Positions 1 to 10,433 of a DNA stretch of 64,000 nucleotides are shown in pieces. How positions within the stretch are numbered: position 1 is the first letter of the stretch; each line of letters starts with the position of its first letter. Source of the DNA: Benincasa hispida (lineage: Eukaryota; Streptophyta; Magnoliopsida; Cucurbitales; Cucurbitaceae); the NCBI RefSeq assembly GCF_009727055.1, contig NC_052350.1, forward strand, positions 43,868,655 to 43,932,654, given 5' to 3'. The translations under genes and the position numbers were made by a program. The notes under the pieces are model-generated. The model made no database searches. It saw only the letters and a list, made by a program, of their open reading frames with translations, and was not told where the DNA came from.

Positions 1-416
1 GGCCCCGCAGGGGTGCCTCGAGGCCCAATTTTTGGGCACAAACTTCCCGACGGGCAAAAATTTGAAAACAGACCCAGGGGTTCAGAACGATGGGAAAAAG
101 CGATGCGCGCAGAGGGTTTTGGAATGGAGCTCGATTGGTGCCCCAAACGGCTATCAGGCCCTGCGAGGGTACCTGGGGCCCAATTTTTGGGCAGGAACTT
201 TTTGACGAGCGAAAATTTGAAAATGGACCCAGGGGTTTAAAAAGATGAGAAAAAGCCGTGCGCGCAGAAGATTTTGGGAACAGAGCTCGTTTGGTACCCC
301 AAACGGCTATCGAGCCCGGTGGGGGTGCCTCGGGTCCTAATTTTTAGGCGGGAACTTTACGATGGCCGAAAATTTGAAAACGAACCCAGGGGTTCAGAAC
401 GATGAGAAAAAGCCCT
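1..416. repeat. 156-bp tandem repeat, about 2.7 units, cut by window start
   Basis: Three successive copies begin near 1, 157 and 313 with a GGCCC-type start, giving a period of 156 bp. Each unit contains CCCAATTTTTGGGC or a variant, a run of AAATTTGAAAA, and CCCAGGGGTT followed by a GATGAGAAAAAGC-type segment. Copies differ by scattered substitutions. The array is clearly more GC-rich than the rest of the window. It joins directly to LTR sequence near 417. It could be a genomic satellite or a repeat expanded inside an element; the left edge is not visible. The short open frame at 13-240 follows the repeat and is not a gene. Confidence 0.85.
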
Positions 417-1480
417 GTGTTCACAGTTTTCTTTTTTAAGGAGAAGCAAAAGAAGAGCCAAGACGTTGGAAGATCGCTCAGGGTAAATCGAGAGAGAACC
501 CGGAGGCGTAGAAAGTTGAGAGCGAGAGCTAGACTAACTTTTGAACAAGAGTAGAAAAGACAGTGTAAAAGCTTGGGAAGCAAGAGATTGCTACCAAGCT
601 CTTTATTCTCTTCTTGCATTGTTATTTTGTACTTCAACTTTATATTTATATCATGGAAGTTCTTATTCTACATATGTTCACTCTCTTAGCACACATTAGT
701 AGCTAAACTTATCGAATAGGTTGAGAAGAACTAAGCTAACATGACCTAGGACTTTCATCGCATACGATTATCTTGTTTTATGTTATGCCCAACATCCCTT
801 TAGAGCTACTCGAGAGAGAGTCTAAAGAAAGAACATAAGACTTGAGAGATCTAGGTTAGAATCTAGACTCGAGAGAGCAAGATTAGATTTGCATAAGCAG
901 GAGCTAAGGACTTAGAGATAAGCTCTGTTTGCCAAAATGCATCGCATGCACCCTAGAGATAGGTTATGATATTATGTGGTCACCTTATTTGTGTGTGTGT
1001 CATGTTGTCATCGCATAAATAAGAATAGAGGCTTATGTGTAGGTCCTATAGACTCATCGCATGCATTCTAGTACTAGAAGCCGTAACATTTGCATTGAGA
1101 GATGATTTGTTATTGTATGTGTGTTGCATAATCGCATAACATGAACGCATCCTAGGAAGTGTTATCTTAACACCTTCTCAACCCGTTCCCCGTATATTCA
1201 TCGCATCTTTTGTATCATCAACTCTTTTCGTAACTCCACCGCATACATTTATTTTACACCGCAAACAACAACCCAAAACAACTATTAATTTATTGGTTAC
1301 TGCAAAGTCTTCTTGAAAATTATCACTGCATACCGTTTTCCTTAGTCTCTGAGTTCGACCCTGGACTTACCAGGAAACTAGTAGGGCTTACACTTGGATT
1401 CTGCTGAGAAAACTTATTGCTCGATGCATTTCCATCACCGCATTCCATTTTATAATTTCACCTCATAAAATAACGCATCA
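417..1480 (+). repeat. A1 5' LTR, 5'-truncated
   Basis: This is colinear with 4620-5723, sharing for example the text around the GATCGCTC, TACTCGAGAGAGAGTC and GCATCGCATGCACCC segments. It ends in GCATCA just before the PBS. Homology starts near 417, so the first roughly 580 bp of the LTR (terminal hairpin, U3 and TATA box) are missing and replaced by the 156-bp tandem repeat. Without U3 and TATA it cannot act as the element's normal promoter. Confidence 0.85.
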
Positions 1481-1486
1481 AGTTTT

Positions 1487-1504
1487 TGGCACCATTGCCG
1501 GGGA
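1487..1504 (+). other. A1 primer binding site, tRNA-Asp type
   Basis: TGGCACCATTGCCGGGGA lies six bases after the LTR end. It differs at two positions from the complement of the plant tRNA-Asp 3' end (TGGCGCCGTTGCCGGGGA), the primer used by Athila-type elements. Both differences are G-to-A changes at CpG sites. Confidence 0.85.
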
Positions 1505-1649
1505 CTTCAGTAATTCAGTGTGCTAACGGTAATTTTTCTGATTTCTTTGCAGCTCTCACTCTTTGACGAATTACGATTCAGAGATTGAGAGGACGTCCCG
1601 ACGAAGACTAAGAAACAGCCGCCAACAATAATAACCAGATAAAGACGAT

Positions 1650-2913
1650 ATGGCGGAGCGACCTGAAAACGGAGCACCAAACGAAAACAATGTCATGACA
1701 AATCCAATCCTACTGGCAAATGAATATAATAGGCCCATTCGGAACTATGCATACCAAACGCTTCGATTTCTCTCTAGGAATCATGAGGCCTGCCCTTGAT
1801 GGATCCCGATTCAAAATGAAATTGGTGATGCTACAGATGTTCCAGACTACAAGACAGTTTGGAGGAAGGCGTGGCGAGGATCCGCACGCCCACCCTCGGA
1901 GTTTTATAGAAATCTGTAACACTTTTCTGTTCTCGAATATCTCTACCGAAGAAGTTCGACTAACTTTGTTTCCATTTTCTCTGTATGATTAGGCAAGAAA
2001 ATGGGCTTATTTTCTCAAACCGAGAGAGATAATTTCGTGGGAACAAGTCATCAAAAAGTTCATGAAGAAATATTTCCCACCAACCGAGAATACCAGGAGA
2101 AGGAAATTAATAACGAATTTTGAACAAGAAACTGATGAATCGCTCAGCGATGCTTGTGCGAGGTTTAAGAGGCTAGTAAGAGACTGTCCACACAACGGAT
2201 TATCAGACTGCTTGGAAATGGAGATCTTTTTTCAAGGACTAAACCCTGCTTCGCAGACCGCTGCCAATACGGCAGCAGCTAGTGGTCTGCTTGACAAAAC
2301 ATATGAGGAGGCCAAAAATATACTTGATCGCATTTCCAAAAATCACAAGGGCTGGCGAGAAAGCGATCAAAGATTAAGAATTAAAGATAGTGACGTAAAC
2401 AATAGGGCCATTGCATCCCTTCAGAACCAAATGACTGCGATGATGAGTTTGATTCAAGGCATTGTAATTAATAGTACGGGAGAGAAAAAGGGGCAGATCA
2501 ACGCAATTTCTCAAACGACCGCAAGTTGTGTCATCTGTAGAGATGCTCATTCGATGGAAGGATGCCCAGAAAATCCGCAGTTAGTATGCTTCATAAAGAA
2601 TAATCCCTATTCTGATACATACAACCCCGGGTGGAGAAACCACCCAAATTTCTCTTGGAAAAATCAACAACAAAGTTTTCAACCAGTGGCGCAAAAACAT
2701 GGGCCACCCGGATTTTTCCTGCAAACCAATGGTCCAATGCATAATCAAGCCAGCAGTTCACAGATACTGCAATCTTCGTCCTTAGAGAGCTTGCTGAAAC
2801 AATACATTGAGAAGAACGAATCAGTGCTTCCTGAACTTACTTCACCTTGTTATTATCTGTTATCGCATATTTACTTTTTTGCTTTTAAAAAAAAAGATAT
2901 GCGATCGTGCTGA
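1650..2913 (+). pseudogene. gag: Athila-like gag (A1), frameshifted
   Basis: Gag would form the nucleocapsid of the element's particle. The chosen ATG at 1650 starts MAERPENGAPNENN, which matches the start of the A2 gag copies. A frame change occurs near 1740-1760 and a TAG at 1990-1992 interrupts the text. From 2062 the frame is open to 2913. Visible landmarks are RGEDPHAHPRSFIEICN and FPFSLYD (retrotransposon gag core), FMKKYFPPTENTRRRK, the helical AKNILDRISKNHKGW stretch, and a zinc-knuckle remnant CVICRDAHSMEGCP (spacing C-x2-C-x3-H-x4-C, one residue short). Homology to other gags fades near residue 255 of the open part (around KNESV). The last ~25 codons belong to the deletion junction rather than gag. 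It is not functional as written. Confidence 0.85.
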
Positions 2914-4030
2914 ACGATTGGGGTAAAAGATTTCGTTAACTCTTTGTTTAATATTTTTTTCCCTCTCAATGTTTTTCTTGCAATGATCAAGGTGAACGAT
3001 TGCGGAGGCGTTACATGAAGACGAAACTACTTTATTTCGTCACTACAATCTAAAAACAGTAGATCGCCGCAAAGCAGGATGCGTCAACAAACAATGCGGG
3101 CGACAGCGCAAATTTGGAGGTTGTATTTTTCCTTGACTTTATTTCAAATTCTACACTATCGCATCGCATTTTAATTTTGAAAATTTTATCACCGCATCCT
3201 CTTTGGTTACCGCAATCATTTAACTTTGATAAATTTAGTAAGTCATCGAATGCTTTCTCTTTGCCAATTATGATTACAGTGATGAAATGCATGTTTCTAT
3301 TTTTTCATGTATACTAGAGTCAACTTTATTTTAGGACAGTCACCTCATGAAATATTTCTAAAATTTAGTGGTCTGCTAGTTTTCTTTCAAACTGGTCGTT
3401 TACCAAACTTCCTACGAACATCACATGATCTCTTTCACTCTTTTGGCAACGAGGACATTGCTGCATTTTAAATTTGGGGATGAAGTATTTATTTTCAACC
3501 TTTCTATTTAAAAAAAAAATCATAACGTTGCGATCGGATCCTACTCGTAGTTGGATGTTCGCATGACACACGTGGGGGCAAGCCAAAATGAAGGTAGGAA
3601 TTGTGATCAATGCATAAATAAATGACCACAACTCTGCTGCCGAGTAGGTATAGGTTTAGTCTGAGAAAGAATGCATTGCTCGTTGTTGGATGTCTGCATG
3701 ACACATGTGGGGGCAAGCCAAAATGAAGGTGAGGCACTTGAATCAGCGCAAGGTCAGAGAAAAATAATAATGTCAAAAATGCAAAGATAAAAATCATTTA
3801 ATAGCCCAGTGAAAAAGTTCTTTTTGAAATAAATCTAGTAAAGTCCTTTTGAAGGTTAAACTGGCGGTTCCTAAATTTTAGAAATATTTTAAGAAGAGAC
3901 CTGAATAAGAATTAAGGAAATTTTGGTGTATAGGATTTGAATGACGTATCCTAGAGAAATCTAGGAAAAGAGATTGCAGTCAACTTTCTAAAGAAAATAT
4001 TTAGCTTATGCTTGAGGACAATCATTGTTT
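2914..4030 (+). other. A1 3' non-coding region with internal PPT and paired boxes
   Basis: There is no coding potential. It contains a polypurine tract-like site, AAATTTGGGGATGAAG, at 3470-3485, preceded by GAGGACATTGC. Two direct copies of a roughly 50-bp conserved box follow at 3547-3595 and 3679-3730, each built around GTTGGATG, CATGACAC, GTGGGGGCAAGCC and AAAATGAAGGT. The same order recurs in B1, A2 and B2. Confidence 0.8.
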
Positions 4031-4043
4031 AAATTTGGGGGTG
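4031..4043 (+). other. A1 terminal polypurine tract
   Basis: AAATTTGGGGGTG lies immediately before the 3' LTR start TGATAAC. This is the expected position of the plus-strand primer for reverse transcription. Confidence 0.9.
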
Positions 4044-5723
4044 TGATAACGGGCAGAAATACACGTTCTTACAGTGCTAAGTTATTAAACAATGCAGGTT
4101 TGCATTGATAAAATATATAAGATTGCGTCCAAAAAGCATTAAGTTTATAACATTGTGGTTGCATGCGTTCATCGCATAAAAACAGTTAACTTTTGTATTT
4201 TTGTGCAGAATATGTGTTGACGCAAAGCGTAAAATGCAATCACAAGAAAGATACGGTCGAGCAAGCGTTACCGCAATGCGGTGATTTGTGCTCGCAAATA
4301 TCTGTTCAAGAAGGATTGCCGCATAGAGCCGCCGCAACTTGGTGGGCGCATCTGGGTGAAAAGAATAATAAATCACGATGAGACAGAAAGCTGATGATGG
4401 TCGATTCCGAATTAAGTTGACAAGCCATTAACGAACTACTGTAACAAGTACACTTAACTTTTTGGTGACAAATATTTGGCACACCAGACAGAGAATTAAT
4501 ACCATCCCATTGTGCAATCATAAGAGAGAAGCAACCTTTCACCCCGAAGCTCTATAAATACCTAAGGCAACCTTCAGTGAAGAAGTTCGGAGAGTTAGAG
4601 AATTTTTCCTCAGAAAGAAACAACCTTGTTCATAGTTTTCCTTTTTATTTAGAAGGCAAAGCGAGAGAAGAGAAGTGACGCTGGAAGATCGCTCTGGTCA
4701 ACTCGAGAGAGAACCCAGAGGCGTGAAAAGCAGAGAGAGGGCCGACTCTCGCCAGAGCGAGACTATCTTTTGAACAAAGTAGAAAGGACAGTGTAAAAGC
4801 CTTGGGAAGCAAGAGATTGCTACCAGGCTCTTTATTCTCATCTTGCATTGTTATTTTGTATTTCAACTCTTTATCTATAAAATGGAACTTGCTATTCTAC
4901 CTCTGTTCACTCTCTTAAAAGAACGCATGAATAGCTAACTTTATCAAATGGGTTGAGAAGAATTAAGCTAACATGACCTAGGACCTTGATCGCATGCAAT
5001 TATCTTGTCTTATGCTACGCCCAACACCGCTTTAGAGCTACTCGAGAGAGAGTCTAAAGAAAGAACCTAAGACTTGAGAGAGCTAGGTTAGAATCTAGAC
5101 TCGAGAGAGCAAGATTAGATCTGCATAAGCAGGAGATAGGGACTTAGTGATAAGCTCTGTTTGCCAACATGCATCGAATGCACCCTTGAGATAGGTTATG
5201 ATATTATGTGGTCACCTTATTTGTGTGTGTGTCATGTTGTCATCGCATAAATAAGAATAGAGGCTTATGTGTAGGTCCTATAGACTCATCGCATATATCG
5301 CATGTGTTCTAGTACTAGAAGCCGTAGCATCTGCATTGAGAGATGATTTGTTATTGTATGTGTGTTGCATGATCACATAACATGAACGCATCCTAAAAAG
5401 TGTTAGCTGAACCCCTTCTCAACCCATTCCTCGCATATTCATCGCATCTTCTGTATTATCAACTCTTTTCGTATCTCTGCCGCATACATTTATTTTACAC
5501 CGCAAACAACAACCCAAAACAACTATTTGATTTATTGGTTACCGCAAAGTCTTCTTGAAAATTATCACCGCATACCGTTTTCCTTAGTTCCTGAGTTCGA
5601 CCCTAGACTTTCCAGGAAACTCAGTAGGGTTTACACTTGGATTCTGCTAAGAAAACTTGTTGCTTGATGCATTTCCATCACTGCATTCCATTTCATAATT
5701 TCACCTCATAAAATAATGCATCA
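4044..5723 (+). repeat. A1 3' LTR, complete
   Basis: This 1680-bp LTR begins TGATAACGGG and ends ATGCATCA. A terminal hairpin-like repeat occupies the first ~30 bases. A TATA box (TATAAATA) lies at 4553-4560, so transcription would start near 4585-4595. The region from about 4620 on matches the truncated 5' LTR. The last ~40 bases (CATTCCATTT...CCTCATAAAATAAT) are shared by all family A copies. The base after the LTR (5724) begins copia pol sequence. Confidence 0.9.
4553..4560 (+). promoter_or_regulatory. TATA box of family A LTR
   Basis: TATAAATA follows GAAGCTC and is conserved in the solo LTR at 27953-27960 and, on the minus strand, at 51577-51584. In the A2 3' LTR (near 33638) it reads CATAAATA, and in the solo LTR near 62047 it has decayed. 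Confidence 0.7.
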
Positions 5724-6165
5724 CAGCTTCACAAGCCACTACGTACTCGGCCTCCATCGTGGAGTCGGTGATGCACCCCTTCTTAATGCTTCGCCATACT
5801 ACTGCTCCTCCGTTAAGAGTAAAAACTGACCCTGAAGTGGACTTCGTAGAGTCCTTATTAGTCTAAAAGTCAATATCTGTGTATCTAGTAAGGATGAAAT
5901 CCCTAGTTCCGTACAGGAGCATGTAGTCCGTCGTTCTCCGAAGATACTTGAGGATGTTCTTGACTGTGGTCCAGTGACCCTGTCCTGGATTAGACTGATA
6001 CCTACTAACTATTCTTACAGCATAGTAGATGTCTAAACGACAGATGCATATGGGACCCGTCTCATCTCCTCAACCTCTCGAGGCATTTTAGGACACATTT
6101 CCGTAGACAAAGTAACTCCATGCCTAAAAGGTAATAGGCCCCTTTTGGAGTTTTGCATCGAGTAC
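5724..6165 (-). pseudogene. pol: Ty1/copia RT end and RNase H fragment
   Basis: Read from 6165 down to 5724 this gives a recognisable copia pol segment: YSMQNSKRGLLPFRHG, then KMPREVEEMRRVPYA, RYQSNPGQGHWTTVKN, ILKYLRRTTDYMLL, and [19 protein letters not shown] followed by [15 protein letters not shown]. These are the RT thumb and the RNase H domain, including the conserved EAEY and ACEA residues. There is at least one in-frame stop (after TDIDF), and a stretch of the middle is missing, between VPYA and RYQS. The gene's 3' part would lie to the left but is cut off by the A1 LTR, which inserted here. It was probably once part of a copia element related to Copia1. Confidence 0.85.
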
Positions 6166-6618
6166 TTGATAGTAAGTTTTTGAAATGTTGAATTTTATGA
6201 TTTTTCTCTCGAAAAAGAAGTTTTCAAGTAAATACGATTTACTAAGCGACAAGGTAAACGATCGTGTAGTGTTTGTATGTGACAGACACGCTGCTAAGCA
6301 ATGAGCTAAAGATCGCTTAGATTTTGCTAAATGATTGGGCATCTACCTATATGATTTGCTATATGACCGCTTAGCTTTTGGTAAACGATTGGGCATCGAC
6401 CTATACGATAGGTCCAGTCTTCTCCCACTTGCTCAATCATTTACACGATTGTTGATTCCTTCATTCTTCTGCCTCATACCAAGTCCACACAGAGCCCACC
6501 CTCTGGATTCTCACACCGAGAATACCAAGGTAGCCTTCTTGGTGGTGTCATACTCAACACGACACCGTCGAGGTTCTGTGGAGGTTGTTCGTATTGTTGG
6601 AGTGTTCGTGACGGAGGC
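6166..6618 (+). repeat. copia LTR fragment (left part)
   Basis: This stretch resembles the 3' half of the copia LTRs elsewhere. It has repeated GATCG-centred motifs (6235-6430), then CTCCCACTTGCTCAATC, then CACACCGAGAATACCAAGG and GTGGTGTCATAC, as at 54660-54730. It is interrupted at 6619 by another LTR and resumes at 8977. The short open frames here are not genes. Confidence 0.75.
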
Positions 6619-6916
6619 TGTAACGACCCGACCCCCTAGGACTTAAGTTAGACAGTTACTAAATACATGCATACATGTAACTCAAAACCACTCTCGGTTA
6701 TGGCGAAATAAATGCTAATTAAATAAGGTAAGTTCAAAAGACTTTCATTAAATTCAAATACTAAATCAATAGTAGGGTACCCATAAATCATAAAGGATAA
6801 TAAATAAATATGAAAAACGATTCTTAAAAGTAAGTTTTAAACATCAAAACTAAAAATTAAGAGAAACATGAAAAGAACTTTAAATCTCATGAGCAGAAGC
6901 GTAAAAACTAGTCCCA

Positions 6917-7601
6917 NNNNNNNNNNNNNNNNNNNNNNNNNNNNNNNNNNNNNNNNNNNNNNNNNNNNNNNNNNNNNNNNNNNNNNNNNNNNNNNNNNNN
7001 NNNNNNNNNNNNNNNNNNNNNNNNNNNNNNNNNNNNNNNNNNNNNNNNNNNNNNNNNNNNNNNNNNNNNNNNNNNNNNNNNNNNNNNNNNNNNNNNNNNN
7101 NNNNNNNNNNNNNNNNNNNNNNNNNNNNNNNNNNNNNNNNNNNNNNNNNNNNNNNNNNNNNNNNNNNNNNNNNNNNNNNNNNNNNNNNNNNNNNNNNNNN
7201 NNNNNNNNNNNNNNNNNNNNNNNNNNNNNNNNNNNNNNNNNNNNNNNNNNNNNNNNNNNNNNNNNNNNNNNNNNNNNNNNNNNNNNNNNNNNNNNNNNNN
7301 NNNNNNNNNNNNNNNNNNNNNNNNNNNNNNNNNNNNNNNNNNNNNNNNNNNNNNNNNNNNNNNNNNNNNNNNNNNNNNNNNNNNNNNNNNNNNNNNNNNN
7401 NNNNNNNNNNNNNNNNNNNNNNNNNNNNNNNNNNNNNNNNNNNNNNNNNNNNNNNNNNNNNNNNNNNNNNNNNNNNNNNNNNNNNNNNNNNNNNNNNNNN
7501 NNNNNNNNNNNNNNNNNNNNNNNNNNNNNNNNNNNNNNNNNNNNNNNNNNNNNNNNNNNNNNNNNNNNNNNNNNNNNNNNNNNNNNNNNNNNNNNNNNNN
7601 N
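6917..7601. other. assembly gap of 685 N
   Basis: A run of N. Open frames drawn across it (6868-7776 and 6880-7617) are artefacts. The tandem repeat at its right edge suggests that a longer array defeated assembly. Confidence 0.95.
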
Positions 7602-7610
7602 AATCTATGA

Positions 7611-7704
7611 CATACATATAAACCTCAACATCATGGCTCTACAACATACACATATACCTCAACATCATGGTTCTACAACATACATGTATACCTCAACATC
7701 ATTA
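7611..7704. repeat. 34-bp minisatellite at gap edge
   Basis: Units start with CATAC(A/T) at 7611, 7645 and 7679, each followed by ACCTCAACATCATGG(C/T) TCTACAA or its start. There are about 2.7 copies with few differences, and the array probably extends into the gap. Confidence 0.8.
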
Positions 7705-8976
7705 GATCAAATACAACCATGGAAGCACATACCATCTCATACTAGCATTCAAATGTCTATGTGCATAAATAAATAATTCGGATCTCGTAACAGAACATAC
7801 TTTAATCATGTTATACTATCAATCTTTCATGCTGTCATTCTGCCATAACCTTCATTTAACATGCTAGCATGCATCTAATGCCTGGCCCGTGGGTAGTTCC
7901 AGTAGTAAGATTACTTACCTTGATATTAGGTTGAACCAAAAAGCAATTGAATCTTTGTGAAATTCTTGAATCCTTAATCAAGTCTAAACATAAACCTTCA
8001 AAATTAATAGTGAAGGCCAAATTCCAAACACCCAAATATTACAAAATATTTCCAAATAATCTTACCTAAGGTGTGGTCCAATTCGAATTCACCTTCCAAA
8101 CCTCTAATTTTAAGTCCAGATAATTAGCAAATCAAACTCTTCTTCATGAATGAAATTCTTGAATCAACCCCCTAATCATAATTTGAAATTAGGCGTACAT
8201 GATTAAAGCTTGAATCAAATACATACTTCACTACCAATGTCTCAAATAAATTATCCATATGTAGCTTTGTGAAAAAATCACTTCCAAATGACTTTACCAA
8301 AATTTCTCAACAACCAAAATTAATCCACAAGAGGGTAATCAAAGCATAAAACTTATCAAAACTCGCTAAAACAAACTCCAACTTCTGAACAACATCTCAA
8401 TACCTTCACAAACTTGAATCCAAAGTTGAAACACAATGGGTATTAATCAATTGATGCCAAAAGTAAATGAGTATTCAAGAATCAACCAAAAACAAACCCA
8501 AACGATATAAATCTTACCCAAATCGATAGATCCAGTGATGGCAAAAGCGAACGACGCTTGAGTAGTGGTGGACGGAGGTCAGAAAGAAGAAACTGATGCA
8601 ATGGCTTTGGGCGGCATCGGACGGGCTCACGAACGTGAGGAAGAAAAGGGGGGTGGGGTTTGACTTTTTATAAAAAACAATAATAAGAATAATAATAATA
8701 AAACAAAAAAGGAAGCAAATATAATTACATTTAATTCCTTTCCGTTTTACACTATTAAATTCATTTCTATTTCAAAAGAAAATTAATTCCTGCCATTAAT
8801 TTTCAATTTGAATTTCAAATTGAATAATTTCACGCCAACAATTAAATTCCCGCACTTATACTTGAAGTCCAAAATTCCAAAAATGCCCTCCAACTAATAA
8901 CAATTACTGAAATTCCAAATAATAAAGTTACTGAAATGACATTATTACTAAAAAATGCATGGAGTGTTACAAAGGC

Positions 8977-9262
8977 GATCATTGAGGACGAGTGCGTGGT
9001 GTTCGTGCTGTGAAACGGTCGTGTTGTTCGAGTGTTCGAGGTTGCTGTGTTCAAGCGTTTGTGAGCAAGGAGCGTGGAGATGAGTCTACAAATGTTCGTA
9101 GCATTTCTCTTTGTTCATTTGTTTTTTCATGCTGTAATTTCTGTAATGAATGCATAACCATTTGTTTTATGTACGACTGTAATTTGTAATGTTTATACAT
9201 GATTGTAATTTGGAATGATCTATTCCACTGCTCATGGAAATCCTCGTGTTCGATTTCCTTCA
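8977..9262 (+). repeat. copia LTR fragment (right part)
   Basis: This continues the LTR broken at 6618. The end GTTCGATTTCCTTCA resembles the ATCCTTCA/GTTCCTTCA ends of the other copia LTRs. The preceding text (CATGATTGTAATTTGG... GATCTATTCC) parallels 56935-57020. No primer binding site follows, so the junction at 9263 joins it to unrelated copia leader sequence in the opposite orientation. Confidence 0.65.
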
Positions 9263-10433
9263 GATAATATGCCTAAAAACATAGGGGCCCTTACAATTAA
9301 CTTTGAATGTAAAAGAATTTAAATAACCAGAGGTGTCATCCCAGAAAACTCCATTAATCCACATCCACAAACATATGTTTAATGCTTAAACAGAATGTAG
9401 ACATGCTTTACCCATCGAGAAAGTAAATGATATTCTTTGCATCAATGAATTTGGAATATCAAAACCTGGCTCTGATACCAACTGAAGGAACTCTTATCAA
9501 AGAGCACCTCTGAGCGGAAGCACGATAATTCCAAACTCATTATGACAGAAATACCGCATTCACAATAAATATACAAGTTATGCATTTAACAAAAAATTAC
9601 ATCATGTTTTGAAACTTTAATCAACAAAAGAGCAAGATACATACCAGTTGAAGAACTCTTCTTCGCCTTACAATCTCACTCTCGTCACTCCAGGCAATCT
9701 CGTTGTCGCTGAGATTGTCCAAGCTATCGTCCACCAAATCTCACTCTCGTATAGACGATCATTTAGTAAAATGCTCGAGCGCCCGATCACTTAGAAAAAG
9801 CTAGACGACCATTGAGTAAATTCTATGCGATCGTTTAGGAAATGCGTGCATGTACACGATCGTTTAGTAAACTTTGAGTTGTCATGTATGTTCTCGGTTT
9901 GCTACGCGATAGGTAGTGTACTCAAATGGTGAGTGAATATCTAATTCCTTTGCAAAATGAAAACCATTTTCATTTTATCCTTCAGTTACAAAAACTGAAT
10001 GCAACCACCCACTATCTCATTCGGTTACGGAGAAAAAATCGCTAACAATTAACAATTATCCCATAATTGTTTAATTAAAAAATAAAGATAATCATATTAT
10101 ATTTATAAGCTATAGTTTAATATCACATCAAATGCAACATATAAACCATAGTCCTTTTCTCCTCCACTAGATATAAATCATATTTATATCTTTTTCCTCC
10201 AATTAATGTATCTCATACATCATGTCAACCATATCATATATAATTGACCAATTCAATCATATCATATATAATCGAACTCCCTCTTGTCAATTTGAATACT
10301 TCAAACTAACCCAAAAACGGATTCTCAACTTGAATCCATTGAGCTACCAAAGGGACCTTATGGACCTATGGCTTGAAGCTCCAACGATATGTGAATAGCT
10401 GATTGGTGACAAAAATTAGTGAACCAAATTGTG
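9263..10433 (-). mobile_element. minus-strand copia fragment: leader, PBS and LTR
   Basis: Read from right to left: copia LTR sequence (about 10403 to 9483) ending TTCCTTCA, then PBS 9480-9465, then leader to 9263. Within the LTR are GATCG-centred motifs (9740-9895), the AAAATGAAAA/TTTTCATTTT hairpin (near 9958) and the segment CTCTTGTCAATTTGAA at 10284. The LTR is cut at its 5' side near 10403-10433, where a gypsy LTR begins. No coding sequence remains. Confidence 0.75.
9465..9480 (-). other. copia primer binding site, initiator tRNA-Met type
   Basis: The minus strand reads TGGTATCAGAGCCAGG, two bases after an LTR end. The start TGGTATCAGAGC is complementary to the 3' end of plant initiator tRNA-Met, the usual copia primer. 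Confidence 0.9.

Larger units (their letters stand above)
417..5723 (+). mobile_element. Athila-like Ty3/gypsy element A1, gag-only derivative
   Basis: The order is truncated 5' LTR (417-1480), tRNA-Asp-type PBS (1487-1504), gag (1650-2913), non-coding 3' region, polypurine tract (4031-4043) and complete 3' LTR (4044-5723). The PBS type and the relatives in this window (pol proteins with a DLGAS protease and FMDD reverse transcriptase) place it near the Athila lineage. Protease, RT, RNase H and integrase are all absent: about 1.1 kb of untranslated sequence separates the end of gag from the 3' LTR. It could only move using proteins from another element. The 3' LTR ends inside a minus-strand copia pol fragment, so that was its insertion site on the right. 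The left target-site copy is lost. Confidence 0.85.
6619..8971 (-). repeat. solo-like LTR of a chromovirus-type Ty3/gypsy element
   Basis: This insertion begins TGTAACGACCCGACCCC and ends GGAGTGTTACA. On the minus strand it reads TGTAACACTCC...GGGTCGTTACA, the termini I associate with Tekay/Del-type chromovirus LTRs (known family feature; exact clade is my inference). Flanking 5-mers are GAGGC (6614-6618) and AAGGC (8972-8976), a target duplication with one mismatch. The copia LTR it split continues on each side. No gag or pol is visible. Because a 685-bp gap sits inside, an internal domain collapsed in assembly cannot be excluded, although the known sequence fits a single LTR. An AAT-rich microsatellite lies at about 8677-8702. 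Confidence 0.75.

Noticed and set aside
13..240. 75-codon frame at the window start
   Set aside because: It follows the 156-bp tandem repeat and repeats with it.
1487..1504. PBS-like sequences as possible tRNA-Asp gene fragments
   Set aside because: Only the 18 bases complementary to the 3' tRNA end are present, each next to an LTR end, with no cloverleaf around them.
6868..7776. Long open frames of about 245-302 codons
   Set aside because: They span the run of N and contain no real coding sequence.
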